Positions 19,090 through 30,370 are shown, counted from the stretch's first letter. The stretch is 64,000 bases of DNA from Rhizophagus irregularis (GCF_026210795.1 NC_089444.1:3586501-3650500); one strand, 5' to 3'. Translations and numbers: made by a program. Notes: generated by a model not told the origin, from the letters alone.

Positions 19090-19114
19090 GTTTTATTTAA
19101 TTAGATTTTTTCTT
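19090..19114 (-). promoter_or_regulatory. Shared Polinton upstream motif, F-box gene (copy 2)
   Basis: On the minus strand AGAAAAAATCTAATTAAAT followed by AAAAC. This independent occurrence outside the inverted repeats has the same spacing class to the start codon as the other occurrences. Confidence 0.5.
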
Positions 19115-19164
19115 AGGATAAAATAATTTGAACATTTCTTTTCTATCAATAGAAAAAACCAGAC

Positions 19165-19956
19165 ATGCTTACTTTTAGTGAACTTACTCCATCTCTTACT
19201 GTTACTGAATTTAAGATCAATGTTGAAGGGCTTGATTACACCGTGCTTGGTCATAAGCTTGAACCTACTAAGGATGTTATTGCCATTAATAGCAACTTTA
19301 TTCATAAAGCTTTTGAGGGTTATGAACAATACTTGTCTAAACCAAAAGGTGAGAGGCGATGCAGACGAAGTACACCTGACAATCCATTAAATAGACGGCG
19401 ACGTACAGGGGATGGTAGCACTTTTAATGCATGCATTGAGTTTGTTATCATCTTAGCTGATACTGTACATACTATTCGTTATTTTCCTAAATCTGGTAGT
19501 ATACAAGTTTTCGGGTCTTTTGATCCTGTTGCTATCTTCTTACGTTACCTTTCTGAATGTTCCCTACCTGAATTTTCTTCTGTAGAACTTGTGGGTGAAA
19601 ATAAGGCTCTCCTGCGCAATTATAAATTTGTGATTAATATTGGGGGTGATAAGTTTATTAATCTTTCTACCTTAGCATATGCTTTAGAATCTATAGATGG
19701 TATTCGTGAGATTCTTCCCTTTCCAATAAAGTATATTAAGAATGATGCAGGTGATATTCATTCTAAAATTGCTATAATCTTTACTTCAAAGATTCGGGTA
19801 CATATCTGGCCTAAATCTGGTAAGGTTAATATATTTGGCACTAAGACTGAATTGGATGCTGATATGGTTTATAAGTTCTTACAGAAGTTGTTTTCTAATC
19901 CGAATGATTTTGGGGATTTTATTTGTGATGCACCTATTCCAGATTGCGAGAGGTAA
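19165..19956 (+). CDS. TBP-like two-repeat protein (Polinton copy 2)
   Basis: 263 aa, intact. Two halves share the pattern beta strands, then PKSG-x-(I/V)-x-(V/I)-FG, then a helix (residues about 95-150 and 190-250). This matches the general plan of TBP, whose saddle binds TATA DNA, and of TBP-like proteins in large DNA viruses. An alternative is an unrelated duplicated domain. If TBP-like, it could direct transcription from the TATAAAA-type boxes seen before polB and the acidic gene (inference). It diverges from the F-box gene. Confidence 0.5.
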   Translation: MLTFSELTPSLTVTEFKINVEGLDYTVLGHKLEPTKDVIAINSNFIHKAFEGYEQYLSKPKGERRCRRSTPDNPLNRRRRTGDGSTFNACIEFVIILADTVHTIRYFPKSGSIQVFGSFDPVAIFLRYLSECSLPEFSSVELVGENKALLRNYKFVINIGGDKFINLSTLAYALESIDGIREILPFPIKYIKNDAGDIHSKIAIIFTSKIRVHIWPKSGKVNIFGTKTELDADMVYKFLQKLFSNPNDFGDFICDAPIPDCER

Positions 19957-19976
19957 AAAAATGGTTTCACTGAAAA

Positions 19977-20660
19977 CTAGAAACCCTCTATTTGTAAAAT
20001 CCAGCAATCGCATTCATGACTTCTTGTTGGCATAAGACATTCGTCACATAGAGTTATAGCCAACTCATTTTTTAGTCTATCCAGCTGACTCTCGGTGGTC
20101 GGTGCAAGATTCTGATAGTATTCATTGAATTCATTCTGCTCTACTTCATCTATGTCTTCATCTGTGTCTTCATCTGTGTCTTCGTCCATATCTTCATCTC
20201 CTTTAATATAGTAGATGCTGAATTCATTTCTATATTCATCATTAGGATTCGTGAATATTCTTTGTATATTGTAATCTATAATGTTGAATGTTGTAGGTTT
20301 CTTTTTTGATAATATTTCTACTAAGTCTAATAATGCATATGCTAATTCTTTATCCTCTGAGAAGTTCTTAATGATATCTGAAAATCTTTCATATATTGCC
20401 ATCTCATCTGGTAGAATAGAATATCTTATTCGTGATAAAAGTGATGGATGTATCCATATATCATCACCTTCTAACATCTCATCAAATATTTCTACTAGCT
20501 CTTCTAATCCAGATACTAACATACTTTCTTTGCTAAATTCGGAATCTAAAGCTTTTAAATATGCTATATCTAAATACCACATTATTTCCTTTACCCATTC
20601 TTCTATGTTGAGTTCAAACTGGCCTAGTATACGTCTTAGTAATGGTCTGTATTGTGACAT
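19977..20660 (-). CDS. Acidic protein of unknown function (Polinton copy 2)
   Basis: 227 aa. No recognised family. The first 150 residues look helical, then comes an Asp/Glu-rich run (DEDMDEDTDEDTDEDIDE) and a C-terminal cysteine cluster. It is the outermost right gene, read inward from the terminal repeat, with TATAAAAG about 25 bp and the shared motif about 30-50 bp before the ATG. Differences from copy 1 fall mainly in the acidic run, without changing its length. Confidence 0.7.
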   Translation of the reverse strand: MSQYRPLLRRILGQFELNIEEWVKEIMWYLDIAYLKALDSEFSKESMLVSGLEELVEIFDEMLEGDDIWIHPSLLSRIRYSILPDEMAIYERFSDIIKNFSEDKELAYALLDLVEILSKKKPTTFNIIDYNIQRIFTNPNDEYRNEFSIYYIKGDEDMDEDTDEDTDEDIDEVEQNEFNEYYQNLAPTTESQLDRLKNELAITLCDECLMPTRSHECDCWILQIEGF

Positions 20661-20684
20661 CTTGTAAGTCTTTTATATGTGAAT

Positions 20685-21066
20685 CTTTTATTCAATTACA
20701 TTTTTTCTCGGTATAAGGGTAATTGCTTGCCTTGCTATTCCGCTCTATTGACTCCATGGCTGGTTTCCTGGATGGGTTAATATTTCCTTACCTTTTTTGG
20801 CTCCGTTAGCTTTGAAATCCTATTTCTTGTTCGGTTGGGGGGTAAGTAGGTGAAAATATTAATAAATGATTTAGATTATGAAATAAGTAGGATATAAGTA
20901 GGTGAAAATATTAATAAACGGTTTAGATTATGAGATAAGTAGGTAAAAATATAAAAAAGGTGATTTAGGTTATAAAATATGTAGCATATAAGTAGGTGAA
21001 AATATTAATAAACGGTTTAGATTATGAGATAAGTAGGTGAGCCAGAATTGGGGTTTTCATACTACT
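20685..21066 (-). repeat. Right terminal inverted repeat of Polinton copy 2
   Basis: 382 bp, inverse of 9133-9514, ending in GGGGTTTTCATACTACT. It is followed immediately by AACCGG (21067-21072). The inner edge is the inverted shared motif. Confidence 0.93.
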
Positions 21067-21072
21067 AACCGG
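21067..21072. repeat. Target-site duplication AACCGG (right)
   Basis: Exact match to 9127-9132 on the other side of the element. Confidence 0.9.
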
Positions 21073-22187
21073 TGGGCAATTAACAGGAAGAAGGTATAAT
21101 GTGAGATACTAAAATTAGACCCCACGACACAAAAACCCAGATAACGCCACTGCCTCCCATACTCTCGCCTAGGTAAACCTAAGTTTTGGTAAGTTGAAGC
21201 CCGTACCCCGCAGATTATCAAACTGAACCGCCAGCCCCTGGTTGGAAAAATCCCCCACACTGGTCGATAAAAATAAATTCTCCAAGTGACTATATTACCA
21301 GAGTTAACAAACTACCTAAGAGTAAACTAAAGGGAACTTTTTAGTGTCATGCAATCCCCGAAAGGACACCCACCTCATTTCGAACGATCCCTCCAATCTA
21401 AACTAAACTGTAGTAAAAACTCATGATAATCCAAACATGTGCCACCTTGACCTCACCTGACCAAAAACTGATCACCAAGATCTGCACCCCCCTTAAATTA
21501 CACCCAACTCTCTCAAAAGAAAAGATCTACAAACCACCTGATGTCGATCAATTTTGGGATACCCCCCTACCCCCCAGAAAAACTCCAAAAAGCAGAAGGC
21601 AAAAAAGAAAGACGAGAAAAATTCACCAAAAAAATAAGAAAAATTCATAACCCTAGGAAAACCAACCCAAAGGAGTAAAAACCTAGGTAAAGAGGGAAAT
21701 TTCACCAAACTATCACCAGGAACAACCCCTTATTATTAAGAAAGCGAACTTTCACCACTGAGCGAAATGGAAATTTCTTCCTTCCAGCTTGGATTCTTCA
21801 ACCTTATAACCAAAGTCGTTCAAAACATATGAACAAGTGCCGCTGGACCCAATAGAGACAAGTAGCGGAAACCAAGTTGGTGTTTTAACCAGGTATTTAG
21901 GGCAACTTCTTTAAATACGAGTATTTTAAAATGAGTGAAATATTATTTCCATTAAGAAAAGTGAGAGAAAGGAGAGAGAGTTTTTTTTTCTTTATATTTT
22001 CGCAAAATTAACACCCAAGTAGGATTTTTAGGCGATTTTTTACTTTAAAAAGCAAAAATTTTGGTTGATCATTTCATTTTGGTCAGATTTTCACCTAAAT
22101 TTTCTATTCCGTTTTTGAAAATCATCCACATGCATAGTTGCCATGGATACAAAAAAAATTGCCTTTTTCGTAAAAAACTCTCAATTT
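21073..22187. other. Unannotated stretch, locally less AT-rich
   Basis: The part from 21073 to about 21720 is visibly richer in C and A on the plus strand, with runs such as CCCCCCTACCCCCCAG, unlike its neighbours. I recognise no gene. The short open frames in it (21057-21260 and 21493-21708 on minus, 21423-21650 on plus) have low-complexity translations and no homology I can name. It could be an older repeat. Confidence 0.4.
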
Positions 22188-22189
22188 TA

Positions 22190-22570
22190 TGGAAAGCCAT
22201 CCTTGACAAAAGGTTGATATCCAGACATCATGTTGGATAATGTCTAGACATCATGTTTGATATATGTAGAATAATGTTTGTACATCATTCAACATGATGC
22301 TCAAGCATCAACCAACATGATGTCTTAGACATCATGTTACCAAATATAGTAAATTTTATTTTGTGTAACTCATAAATATACTATATTTGGTAATTTGATC
22401 AGCATGATGTCTAGACATCATGTCGGTTGATGTCTTTCACATCATGTTAAATAATGTACAAACATCATCCTACATATATCAAACATGATGTCTAGACATA
22501 CCATCATGATGTCTAAATATTATATTTCATGATGTTTGGACATCAACCTTTTGTCAAGGACGGCTTTCCA
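22190..22570. mobile_element. Fold-back MITE with TGGAAAGCC ends and TA duplication
   Basis: The two ends, TGGAAAGCCATCCTTGAC and its inverse ending GTCAAGGACGGCTTTCCA, are flanked by TA (22188-22189 and 22571-22572). Almost the whole 381 bp is inverted-repeat: left and right arms of about 170 bp, rich in CATGATGTCTAGACATCATG palindromes, meet around 22355. A TA target and short tips suggest a Tc1/mariner-derived non-autonomous element. No coding sequence is present. Confidence 0.75.
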
Positions 22571-22779
22571 TACAATTTAATCTTAAGTATTTGTACATGT
22601 ACAAGTACAAGAGCAAGAACATGAACATGTACATGTACATGTACAGAGAAAGTGAACATTCACTATGGAAACTTTTTGCGCTGAGTTTAACTGTGCTGCT
22701 CAAAAAGAATGTTAACTTGACAGATCATGAATAAATCAACATTTTTTAACAATATGTCGATCATTTTATTAAAATATGA

Positions 22780-23395
22780 AAAAAATTATTTTTTTTGATT
22801 AAAAACGTCAAACTTGACATTTTAATGATTAAAAAATCAAAAAAATCAATTTTTTTTAATTAAAAATGTCCAGCTTGGTGTTTTTATAATTAAAAAATCA
22901 AAAAAAATTGATTATTTTAATTAAAAACGTCAGGTTTATTAGAAAAAAACATTTCACAACTTTTTTTTGATATTTTATTGAAAAGTATTGCGAAAACTTT
23001 TTTCTATAAGATTATATTAGAAAAAAATGTTTTGCAACATTTTTTTTGATATTTTATTAAAAAATGTTGTGGAAAACGTTTTCTATGACATTATATTAGA
23101 AAAAAACGGTTCGCAACATTTTTTCTATAAGGTTATATTGGAAAAAACATTTTGCAACATTTTTTCTATAACATTATATTAGAAACAAACGTTTTGCAAC
23201 ATTTTTTTTGATATTTTATTAAAAAACGTTGCGAAAACATTTTTCTATAACATTATATTAGAAAAAAACGTTTTGCAACGTTTTTTTTGATATTTTATTG
23301 AAAAACGTTGCGAAAACGTTTTTTCATAATGTTGTATTAGAAAAAAACGTTGCGAAAATGTTTTTTCATAATGTTGCATTAAAAAAACATTTCGC
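22780..23395. repeat. Minisatellite of poly-T/AACGTTGCG units
   Basis: Two array types occur in succession. From about 22780 to 22940 there are three imperfect units with ATTAAAAACGTCA and long A/T runs. From about 22935 to 23395 there are six or so units of roughly 90 bp containing TTAGAAAAAAACGTTTTGC, TTTGATATTTTATTGAAAAA and ACGTTGCGAAAACG, with internal inverted symmetry. No gene is seen. Confidence 0.65.
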
Positions 23396-23577
23396 CATTT
23401 GTTATTATCGCCGTTTTCAGAAATATGTGTATTTGTTATTTTTGTAATAGTAGTTCACGTGCAAAACTCAAAACTCAATAATGATTAAAATTATCCAATA
23501 ATATTATCCACTTTTCATGTGCCAATTATTAATAATTAAAGATTATCACAAATATCAAACACGAAAATTTAATTTCT

Positions 23578-25351
23578 GTGTACAAAAATTTTGCAGTGAA
23601 CGATTGTAAAGACTATAAAGCTTATAAAAAAACTGAAACCTTTAGTATTAAAGAACGAGAGTATCAAATGGGAACCTGTTATTCATGTCAAAAGTGCCTT
23701 TATTGTAACTCTAATTTAGCAATTGACAATTGTAGTTGTAATAAAACTATTAAACCAACTAATAGTAAAAAAAAAAGTATAACTTGGTTTCGTTAGAAAT
23801 GGTGTATATGATCCTAACAAATGTCACAGTGTATTAGTTGCTTTATTACATCCTAGTAATCAATTATATGGATATGATTCTAATTTTTCAAAAAAATTTA
23901 ATTTTACTTTATGTTCCAAATGTAATAGTCAGCTAACTAGAGATCAAAATACTTATAATAAAAGTGAGAAAAATAAAGATCCAACGCAAGAAAATAATCA
24001 GATTTTGATAAATGAAAAAAGTGAAACAACTATAAAGCAATCTGATAAAATTTCTAAAGTAGATAACACGCCTAATTCAGATTCATCTTTTTGCTTTAAA
24101 CTATTAATTAAAACACCTGATTTAACCAAACCAGCGAAGGCAATTACTTTAGAAAAAAAGCCAGTTGATTATTATTATGAATTTGAAGAACTAATACTAC
24201 AAAGGATTTGTTAAGAAGTTGGTTTATTAGTTCATAATGATTATGAATTATCATATAAATCAGAAAAAGGAATAGGAGCTAGTACTATTTTAGAAGAGGA
24301 AGATTTTGAAGAATTCATAAAAGAATATTATAGGTTAACTAGCTCTAATAAAGTTTTGTTGATTACCGTCACTATTTAAAAAAAAGAAACAGCGAAAAGA
24401 AAAAGGTATTTATATTTCTTAAACATTTATTTATTTAATATTATTATTAATTTATTAATTTATTTATATTTTTAATTTATAACCATTTAATATTAGATGA
24501 TGATGAAGAATCTATAAGTGAAGAAAATGAGATTACGCCACCTTCAAAACAAAAAAAGAAAACTTCCGTTCCTAAAGAATCAAATTTGGATGAAATCGAT
24601 CTTATGAAAGGGGAAATTCATAAGAAATTCAAAGAAAAGCATGGATGTAATATCCATAAAACAGGATATTGTTACATCAAAGATGATAGACATTTACCGC
24701 TCACAACATTACATTTATCTATGTGGACTAATGAAATTGTAATTATATTAATTTAAACAATTATTTATTTTTTTATTTTAACACATATTTTTAATTACAG
24801 TATAAGAACCATTGTGATTATGAAACTCCACCACCACGTCCTAATTTTGGAAGGGAAAACTCTCTAAAGGTTCCATCATCAAATCAATCGTCAACAGCAT
24901 CAGCAAGTAATAAATTTATAAACTGTTATTCCCATTATAATATTCCACAACCGAATGCTTATTCTTATTATTATGGATGGCCATCATATCCACCACCACA
25001 TCCACAATCACATCCACCATCGCATCCACATTCACATCAATCATCACAACAATTACCATCAATTTACATTATCACATCCATCAAATATTTCAACTTTACA
25101 ATCTGATACTTTATATAATAATAATAATAATACAAAATTTCTTGAATTATCTATGAGAGTTTTTGGAAGAACTTGATAAACAATATGGTGAAGGTAAATA
25201 TACAAAGTTTTGTAAAAAATTTGAAGAGGAGGAGATTACTGTATCACAAATTGCAGAGATGAGTCCTGAAATTTTATTAAATGAATTTGGTATAGAAATA
25301 ATGGGACGTAGATTAAATTTAATTAAAGAAGCAAAAAAATTTATATCATAA
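23578..25351 (+). pseudogene. Decayed multi-exon gene ending in a SAM-like domain
   Basis: Several consecutive open pieces look like one gene. There is a Cys-rich opening (CYSCQKCLYCNSN, 23578-23796); a piece after an A10 run in another frame (VRNGVYDPNKCHSVLVALLHP, then Cys pairs CSKC); an acidic/serine-rich middle with a TAA at 24212 where the context suggests Lys; a piece at 24500-24740 (DLMKGEIHKKFKEKHGC); a His/Pro-rich piece (24800-25080); and a C-terminal SAM-like helical domain (25163-25351, LEELDKQYGEGKYTKF through GRRLNLIKEAKKF). Introns with GT-AG ends probably separate the later pieces. The frameshift and the in-frame stop suggest a pseudogene. The family seems to be one expanded in Glomeromycotina (from memory, unverified). 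Confidence 0.5.
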
Positions 25352-25546
25352 CATTTTTTTGTTATATTCTTTTATTCAATTAATAATATTATTTGAAAAT
25401 TTATAAAATGATTTTGATTTACAATTAAAATGCACAAATTGAGTTTATTAATATGAAAAAATTGATTCATTAAAATAAACTTTTGCCATATCAGGTGTTA
25501 CATGAGACAATGCTAATAAAGGTAGATATTTGGGATCGGTGCAGCT

Positions 25547-26590
25547 TTACACAAATATTCTATATTTTTTTAACCCTGATTTAATTCCAGAAAAAGCTGT
25601 TTCGATGGGATTATAATCTGGAGAGTATGGAGGCAAATAAAGTACTTTACATCCCATTTGTTCAATTGATCCTGTCAATTTTTCATCATAATGAATTTTT
25701 GTGTTATCCATTACAATTACACTATTTTTATTCAGATATTCATTCATTTGAGGTAACTAAAAAAACAAATATAAAATATACATTTATTTTAAATAAAATA
25801 AGTAAATAGATAAGCAACATACCACTTGTGTAAGAATAAATATCTGAAATCTTACTTTATTACAACTTCCTTTTATGATATCAGCAGCTATAAATCCATC
25901 TAATGTCAATGCTGGTAAAATAGTATACCATTTACCTCTCACAAAAACAATACTTTTTTCAACCTTTACATTTTTTATGCTATATCCGTAGGCTCTGGAT
26001 AAACTCCTTTCATCTTTTGATGTTTCATCAATAAAAACAAGCTGTTCCGGTTTGAATTTACTTCCTATTTTATACATAAAAACGCTACGTAAAAGCTCAC
26101 TCCTTTCTTTTGCAGCTTTTTGTAACTAGAATAGAAATATTTAATTAATAATTAAGCAATAAAATAAAATGAATTAAAATCTTATAGAACCTTTTTTCTT
26201 GTTATTCCAAGATGTTTGAGTGCTCTCCATAAAGTAGGTATTGATATGAGCTTGCCCATTAACCTTTACATCTCATCCAATCTTTCTTATCTTTTACAAG
26301 TGAATCTAAAGTCTGTAATAAAAATGTTCAATCAATAAAATAAATTTGCAATAATGATAAATTAATAATTAAAGCAATACATTTAAATCAACAAGATTCA
26401 AAGTTTTTCTTTTTCCTTGATAACCTTTAAATGAATGAGTTACACAACCCCAATGATCGTAAATTCTTCTAATTTTATATACAGTAGTAATGCCAATATA
26501 AAGTCTAAGTGCAGTTTCTTTTGCCAAAAATCCATCAAGTTGATGGTAAATGATACGCTATCTTATATCATTTCTTAAAGTCTTTACCAT
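25547..26590 (-). pseudogene. Tc1/IS630-type (DDE_3) transposase, intron-containing and degenerate
   Basis: On the minus strand I see four exon-like pieces. 26590 to about 26381 has an HTH-like region (TALRLYIGITTVYKI) with an internal TAG. 26312-26191 has a frame break and ends ISIPTLWRALKHLG. 26125-25823 has the first catalytic aspartate in LVFIDETSKDERS, then GYS. 25756-25547 has the second catalytic aspartate in VIVMDNTKIHYDE, the conserved YLPPYSPDYNPIE with the third acidic residue, and then WxxxK-like helices. The introns between them are GT-AG and about 65 bp. Stops and a frameshift indicate a dead copy. I did not find its inverted-repeat ends. Confidence 0.7.
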
Positions 26591-26599
26591 TTTTTTGAA

Positions 26600-27600
26600 A
26601 TAATACTAAATAATAATAAATTTAAAACAAAATTAAACCACAATATAGCTTTAATTTTTCAGAAAAACTTCATAAAAAAAATCATATAATATACCTTAGT
26701 AAGCAAGAATTATAAGAATTTCAACAAAATATTGTGAGTTTCGTAATAAACAATTAACTATATATTATAAAAATTTATATTAGAATCTTATATAAAGCAA
26801 TATATTTATATAGAAAAAAAAATCGCGTATTTTTATAGCAACTTACTGTTTTGTAATATAAACTTTTAATGCTAAAAAATCGCGAAAATTCTTATAAATA
26901 TTAGCAAGTTTCGTGATAAAAGAACTTTTTATATATTATAAACCTATGTTAAAGGTTTATATAAGGCAGTATGTTCGTATGGAAAAAAAAATTGCGTTTT
27001 GTCTTAGTAAAATATAAGTTTTATATTCGAGAAAACTTTTTTTTACAATCTAAGTGATCGACATGAAAACGGTGATAAGCAATTTGATGGGTTCACTCCT
27101 GTTTTAAATTGATTTAATAAAAAAATGTGTGAACCTGTTTGTCATTAAAAAAATTTAATAACAAATAACAGGTTTGCACAGTTTTTAATTGATTTAATAA
27201 TTAAATGGTGCGAACCTGTTTTTTATTATCTAAATCACTTAACAAGAAATGGTTCATGCCATTTCTTTATTAAACCATTAAAAATGGTGCATACCCATTA
27301 TTTGTTATCAAATTACTAATCAAAAATAATGGGTTTGCACCATATTTATTATCAAATTGTTAATAATTTAATAATGTAATAATGTGAGCTCTTAAAACTT
27401 CAAAGATTATTAAAATTAATTTTAACCCTTACAATTTAAGGGATAGTTATATAATATAATGTTTAAAAGCTCACTAACTTGTACTTAATTACCCTAGTTT
27501 ATTATGAACAATAAGCGTCATATATATAGATCACTGATCAATTCATCTCCTCAACCTTACAATGTTTGTACTTCCAAATTTTAAAATTAATTATTCCATG
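26600..27600. repeat. AT-rich intergenic region with inverted short repeats
   Basis: No gene is seen. At 27100-27360 a set of alternating motifs occurs in direct and inverted order: GTGTGAACCTGTTTGTCATT / AACAGGTTTGCAC / GGTGCGAACCTGTTTTTTAT, and then AAATGGTGCATACCCATTAT / ATAATGGGTTTGCACC. Each pair forms a long imperfect hairpin. Near 26750-27010 two similar AT-rich units (GCAAGTTTCGTGATAAA; TATAAGGCAGTATG) are repeated about 180 bp apart. Confidence 0.5.
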
Positions 27601-28600
27601 CGTAATCTCATATATACAATAAATTTTCCAATGGAAATAATCTTGATTTTAGCGTGACCAAATCATAATTTTCCTCCATTCATCCCCATTTTCTGTAAAG
27701 ACGTTAACTGCTTCTTTCCATAGATCAAATAAAACACATTTATTTTCTGTACACTGACTTCCATAAATGGTTCCATGTTTCCACTTCATCATTGCATCTT
27801 ACATATTTATTTGATGAAACCTCAAACTCTCCTTTGATACAAAACATCGTAAGTTGGTCGATTGAATGAAATTTTTAATTCTAAAAACTCTAGTTTGAGT
27901 ATCCGTTGCATTAGTTGATGAATTTATTACTTTAATTTGTTACGAATTAGCATAAATGAAATTGGCCAATTAATATCAGAACTTATGTTGATAACAACAC
28001 TAATTGTTTTAATTGCTTTAACAGCATCATTTCTGCCTTCAGTTATTTAGTTGTTAAGATAACTAAGATCTTTGGCCCATTTTCTATAGTAACCTTCAAT
28101 TATAAAATTATTCCAACGCAGATTATACTCGTCAACTAATATATTATTACAGATAATTTCAATGTCTAACATCGAAGATGCATTGTTCATAAGTTCCTTT
28201 TTCATTTCTTCAATTTTTACATTAAAATCTGATATATCATCGAATTCATTATGACTCCAAATAACTTGTAATTTTTTCCGATATTATCTGATATAAAAAC
28301 TTTAATAAAGTATAGTTTTTGTAATCTATTTTTCCTATTACTTGTCTTATTCTTAAATTTTTCTAATTCTACAATAAATTTTTTATTATTAATTTCGATG
28401 TTGACGTACTTATCATTGGTGGAATACCACCTAAATAAAGGTATACCATAACCTGATCTAGGAGCCATATAGTAAGCTGTACGTTGTGTGGGAGTACCAG
28501 AAGCTAAGTATAGTCACCACGCGAGGTTTGTCCATAGGTAAGAGGACCATCTGGTGGAGTAAAAGGTGGTCATTCGTAAGGAGTTCGATATCGAGCCATG
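27600..28600 (-). pseudogene. Degenerate gene of unknown family
   Basis: On the minus strand the start MARYRTPYE (28598) is followed by PPFTPPDGPL and TYGQTSRGDY with stops. Continuations run in other frames: 28468-28217 (GIPLFRWYSTNDKYVNIEIN), and then about 28190-27960 (MLDIEIICNNILVDEYNLRW, NFIIEGYYRKWAKDLSYLNN). Further pieces are broken. A Tyr/Pro-rich N-terminus and a helical body can be seen, but no domain I can name. At least three frame breaks and several stops make it a pseudogene. Confidence 0.4.
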
Positions 28601-28609
28601 AAATAACAG

Positions 28610-29712
28610 CAAGTAAAATATTTAAATATACTAAATATAAATGAAAAAATCAGAACGGGAACTCTGCTGTAATGAGTACCGTAATGTCCTGGGCTGTTAA
28701 ATCTTTATATTGTTTATATAAGATTTCTGTTGAGTAACATAGTACAAGTTTTAATTAGTCCATATTATTAATAATCACGTAATTAAATATAACTTCGAGT
28801 TACACAAAAGCTCATTTTGATGGTATTTGTAATAACATGAGCACATATTATATAAAGTAAAAATATTGTTATACTTTAACAACGAATCAAAAATGATTAT
28901 AAATTGGCGATGGAAGAAGAATTTGAATGTGGACTTCAATAAAGAGTCAACAAGAATTATTTGGTAAAATTAAAATTATAAGTTTAAGGGACCAACGAAA
29001 AAGTTCGTTTCGAGTCAACAAATACTTCATCTACACAACAGTCCAGTAGATAAAGAGTTATATTTTGATGCGACAAACTAATTAGAAACTGAATTAACAT
29101 TAACGCCAGCACCTGCGCTGTCAACTAAACCATCATCACACATCGTCACACATCGGAAACTGTAAGAAGGTTGTTGAAGAATTTACAAATTTAAACAAAA
29201 ATTTCAGTAAAAGACTACTTTAAGGCCATTTCAGACGAGACAAAGATAATAACTGAATAAGAAAAAACGTAAAAAGAAGAAAGCGATTACTGACGTACAA
29301 GGGTGATATAGCATCAGATTTAGATTAGCAAAATTTCATACATAGAATATTGAAATTATTAGTTGATAGAGTTAATATAAAATATACACAAAATATTAGT
29401 AAAATTTTATAAGTAGATTTTTACATTAGACTGGTTAGTTATAGAGTTATTCAATTTTTATAATTGTTTACCTCTATGTATTTCCAGCCTTTGGGCCATG
29501 TTAATTACAATTACTGCTACTCACCAATTGACTATCAAATGAGTAGAAAAAAATATAAATAGTTATGATAATGATGAGTGAGTTTCAACTGAAAATATTT
29601 TTTTAAAGAAAATTATTTCTTAATTAGTTTATTTTTTAATTCTTAACTATACTAGCTAGATTTTAATTTGGGTAAGACAAAAAGGAGCGAGTGGTGTTTA
29701 TCACTTGAGTAG
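28610..29712. other. Intergenic, relic-like sequence
   Basis: I see nothing firmly assignable. Around 29150-29310 a short frame reads TVRRLLKNL and similar, with many stops, and may be a relic of a gene. The last 4 bases (GTAG) are the target duplication of the LTR element. Confidence 0.35.
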
Positions 29713-30368
29713 TGTAATGCCGTAGTATATCTAGTAAATTTATTAATTGTGAGGCGCAGTATTATATTTAGTCTTAGTGTATAAAATTTTAACTTATTTT
29801 TATTTTTATTTTAATTGGACCGAAAAGTCGTTAAACTATTAGTCATGAGAATCAAGGATAATTGGACCGAGAAGTCGTTAAACTAATAATCACATGGATT
29901 GAGGTGATTGGTCCGTGATGACCTTAAACTATTAGTCACGAGATTTAAGGATAAATGAGGATCCGAAAGATACTAAATTGAATGAAATCAAGTGATTTAA
30001 GGTGTCAAGTGATTAATTTGTTGATCACTACGTTAATATTATAAATCATAATTCAGGAGTTTATGATGATCAAATGGATACAAAATTAAGATAATGGAAA
30101 TACTTTAAAACAATGGAAATACTTTAATAATTTAAATCCATGAATCGAAATTATGAATTTAGTTACACAAAAACAAACATAAAAGGGCGTGAAGATCACC
30201 TTTTGGAAAGGAGGGAAAATTAGACGAATTTTGTTATGAATTATTTATTTTGTTATTTAATGTTATTAAACCAAGCATATTATTGTATTTATTTATATTA
30301 TTAATAAAGAGTCATTTTGTTAATACCTGAGGTGGCAAACATAATTCTCTATGGGCTCAGGTGTTACA
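29713..30368 (+). repeat. 5' LTR
   Basis: 656 bp with TG...CA ends in short inverted TGTAA/TTACA. It includes an internal duplication (GGACCGA(A/G)AAGTCGTTAAAC, at about 29818 and 29868). It is nearly identical to 40044-40699. Confidence 0.95.
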
Positions 30369-30370
30369 AG

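Larger units (their letters stand above)
9133..21066 (+). mobile_element. Complete Polinton/Maverick element, copy 2 (11,934 bp)
   Basis: Both ends carry 382-bp inverted repeats starting AGTAGTATGAAAACCCC, and the whole is bracketed by AACCGG. Gene order from the left: small F-box-like ORF (+), DNA polymerase B (+), integrase (-), Gag-like (+), protease (+), zinc finger (+), F-box/LRR (-), TBP-like (+), acidic protein (-). PolB plus retroviral-type integrase, long inverted repeats and a 6-bp duplication define Polintons. The expected FtsK-type packaging ATPase, adenovirus-type cysteine protease and double-jelly-roll capsid genes are not seen; a retrotransposon-type Gag and retropepsin occupy the middle instead. 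Genes are packed tightly, with overlapping ends. Confidence 0.93.

Noticed and set aside
24955-25176. His/Ile-rich ORF as a separate metal-binding protein
   Set aside because: It is a frame-shifted reading of the His/Pro-rich part of the SAM-type gene.
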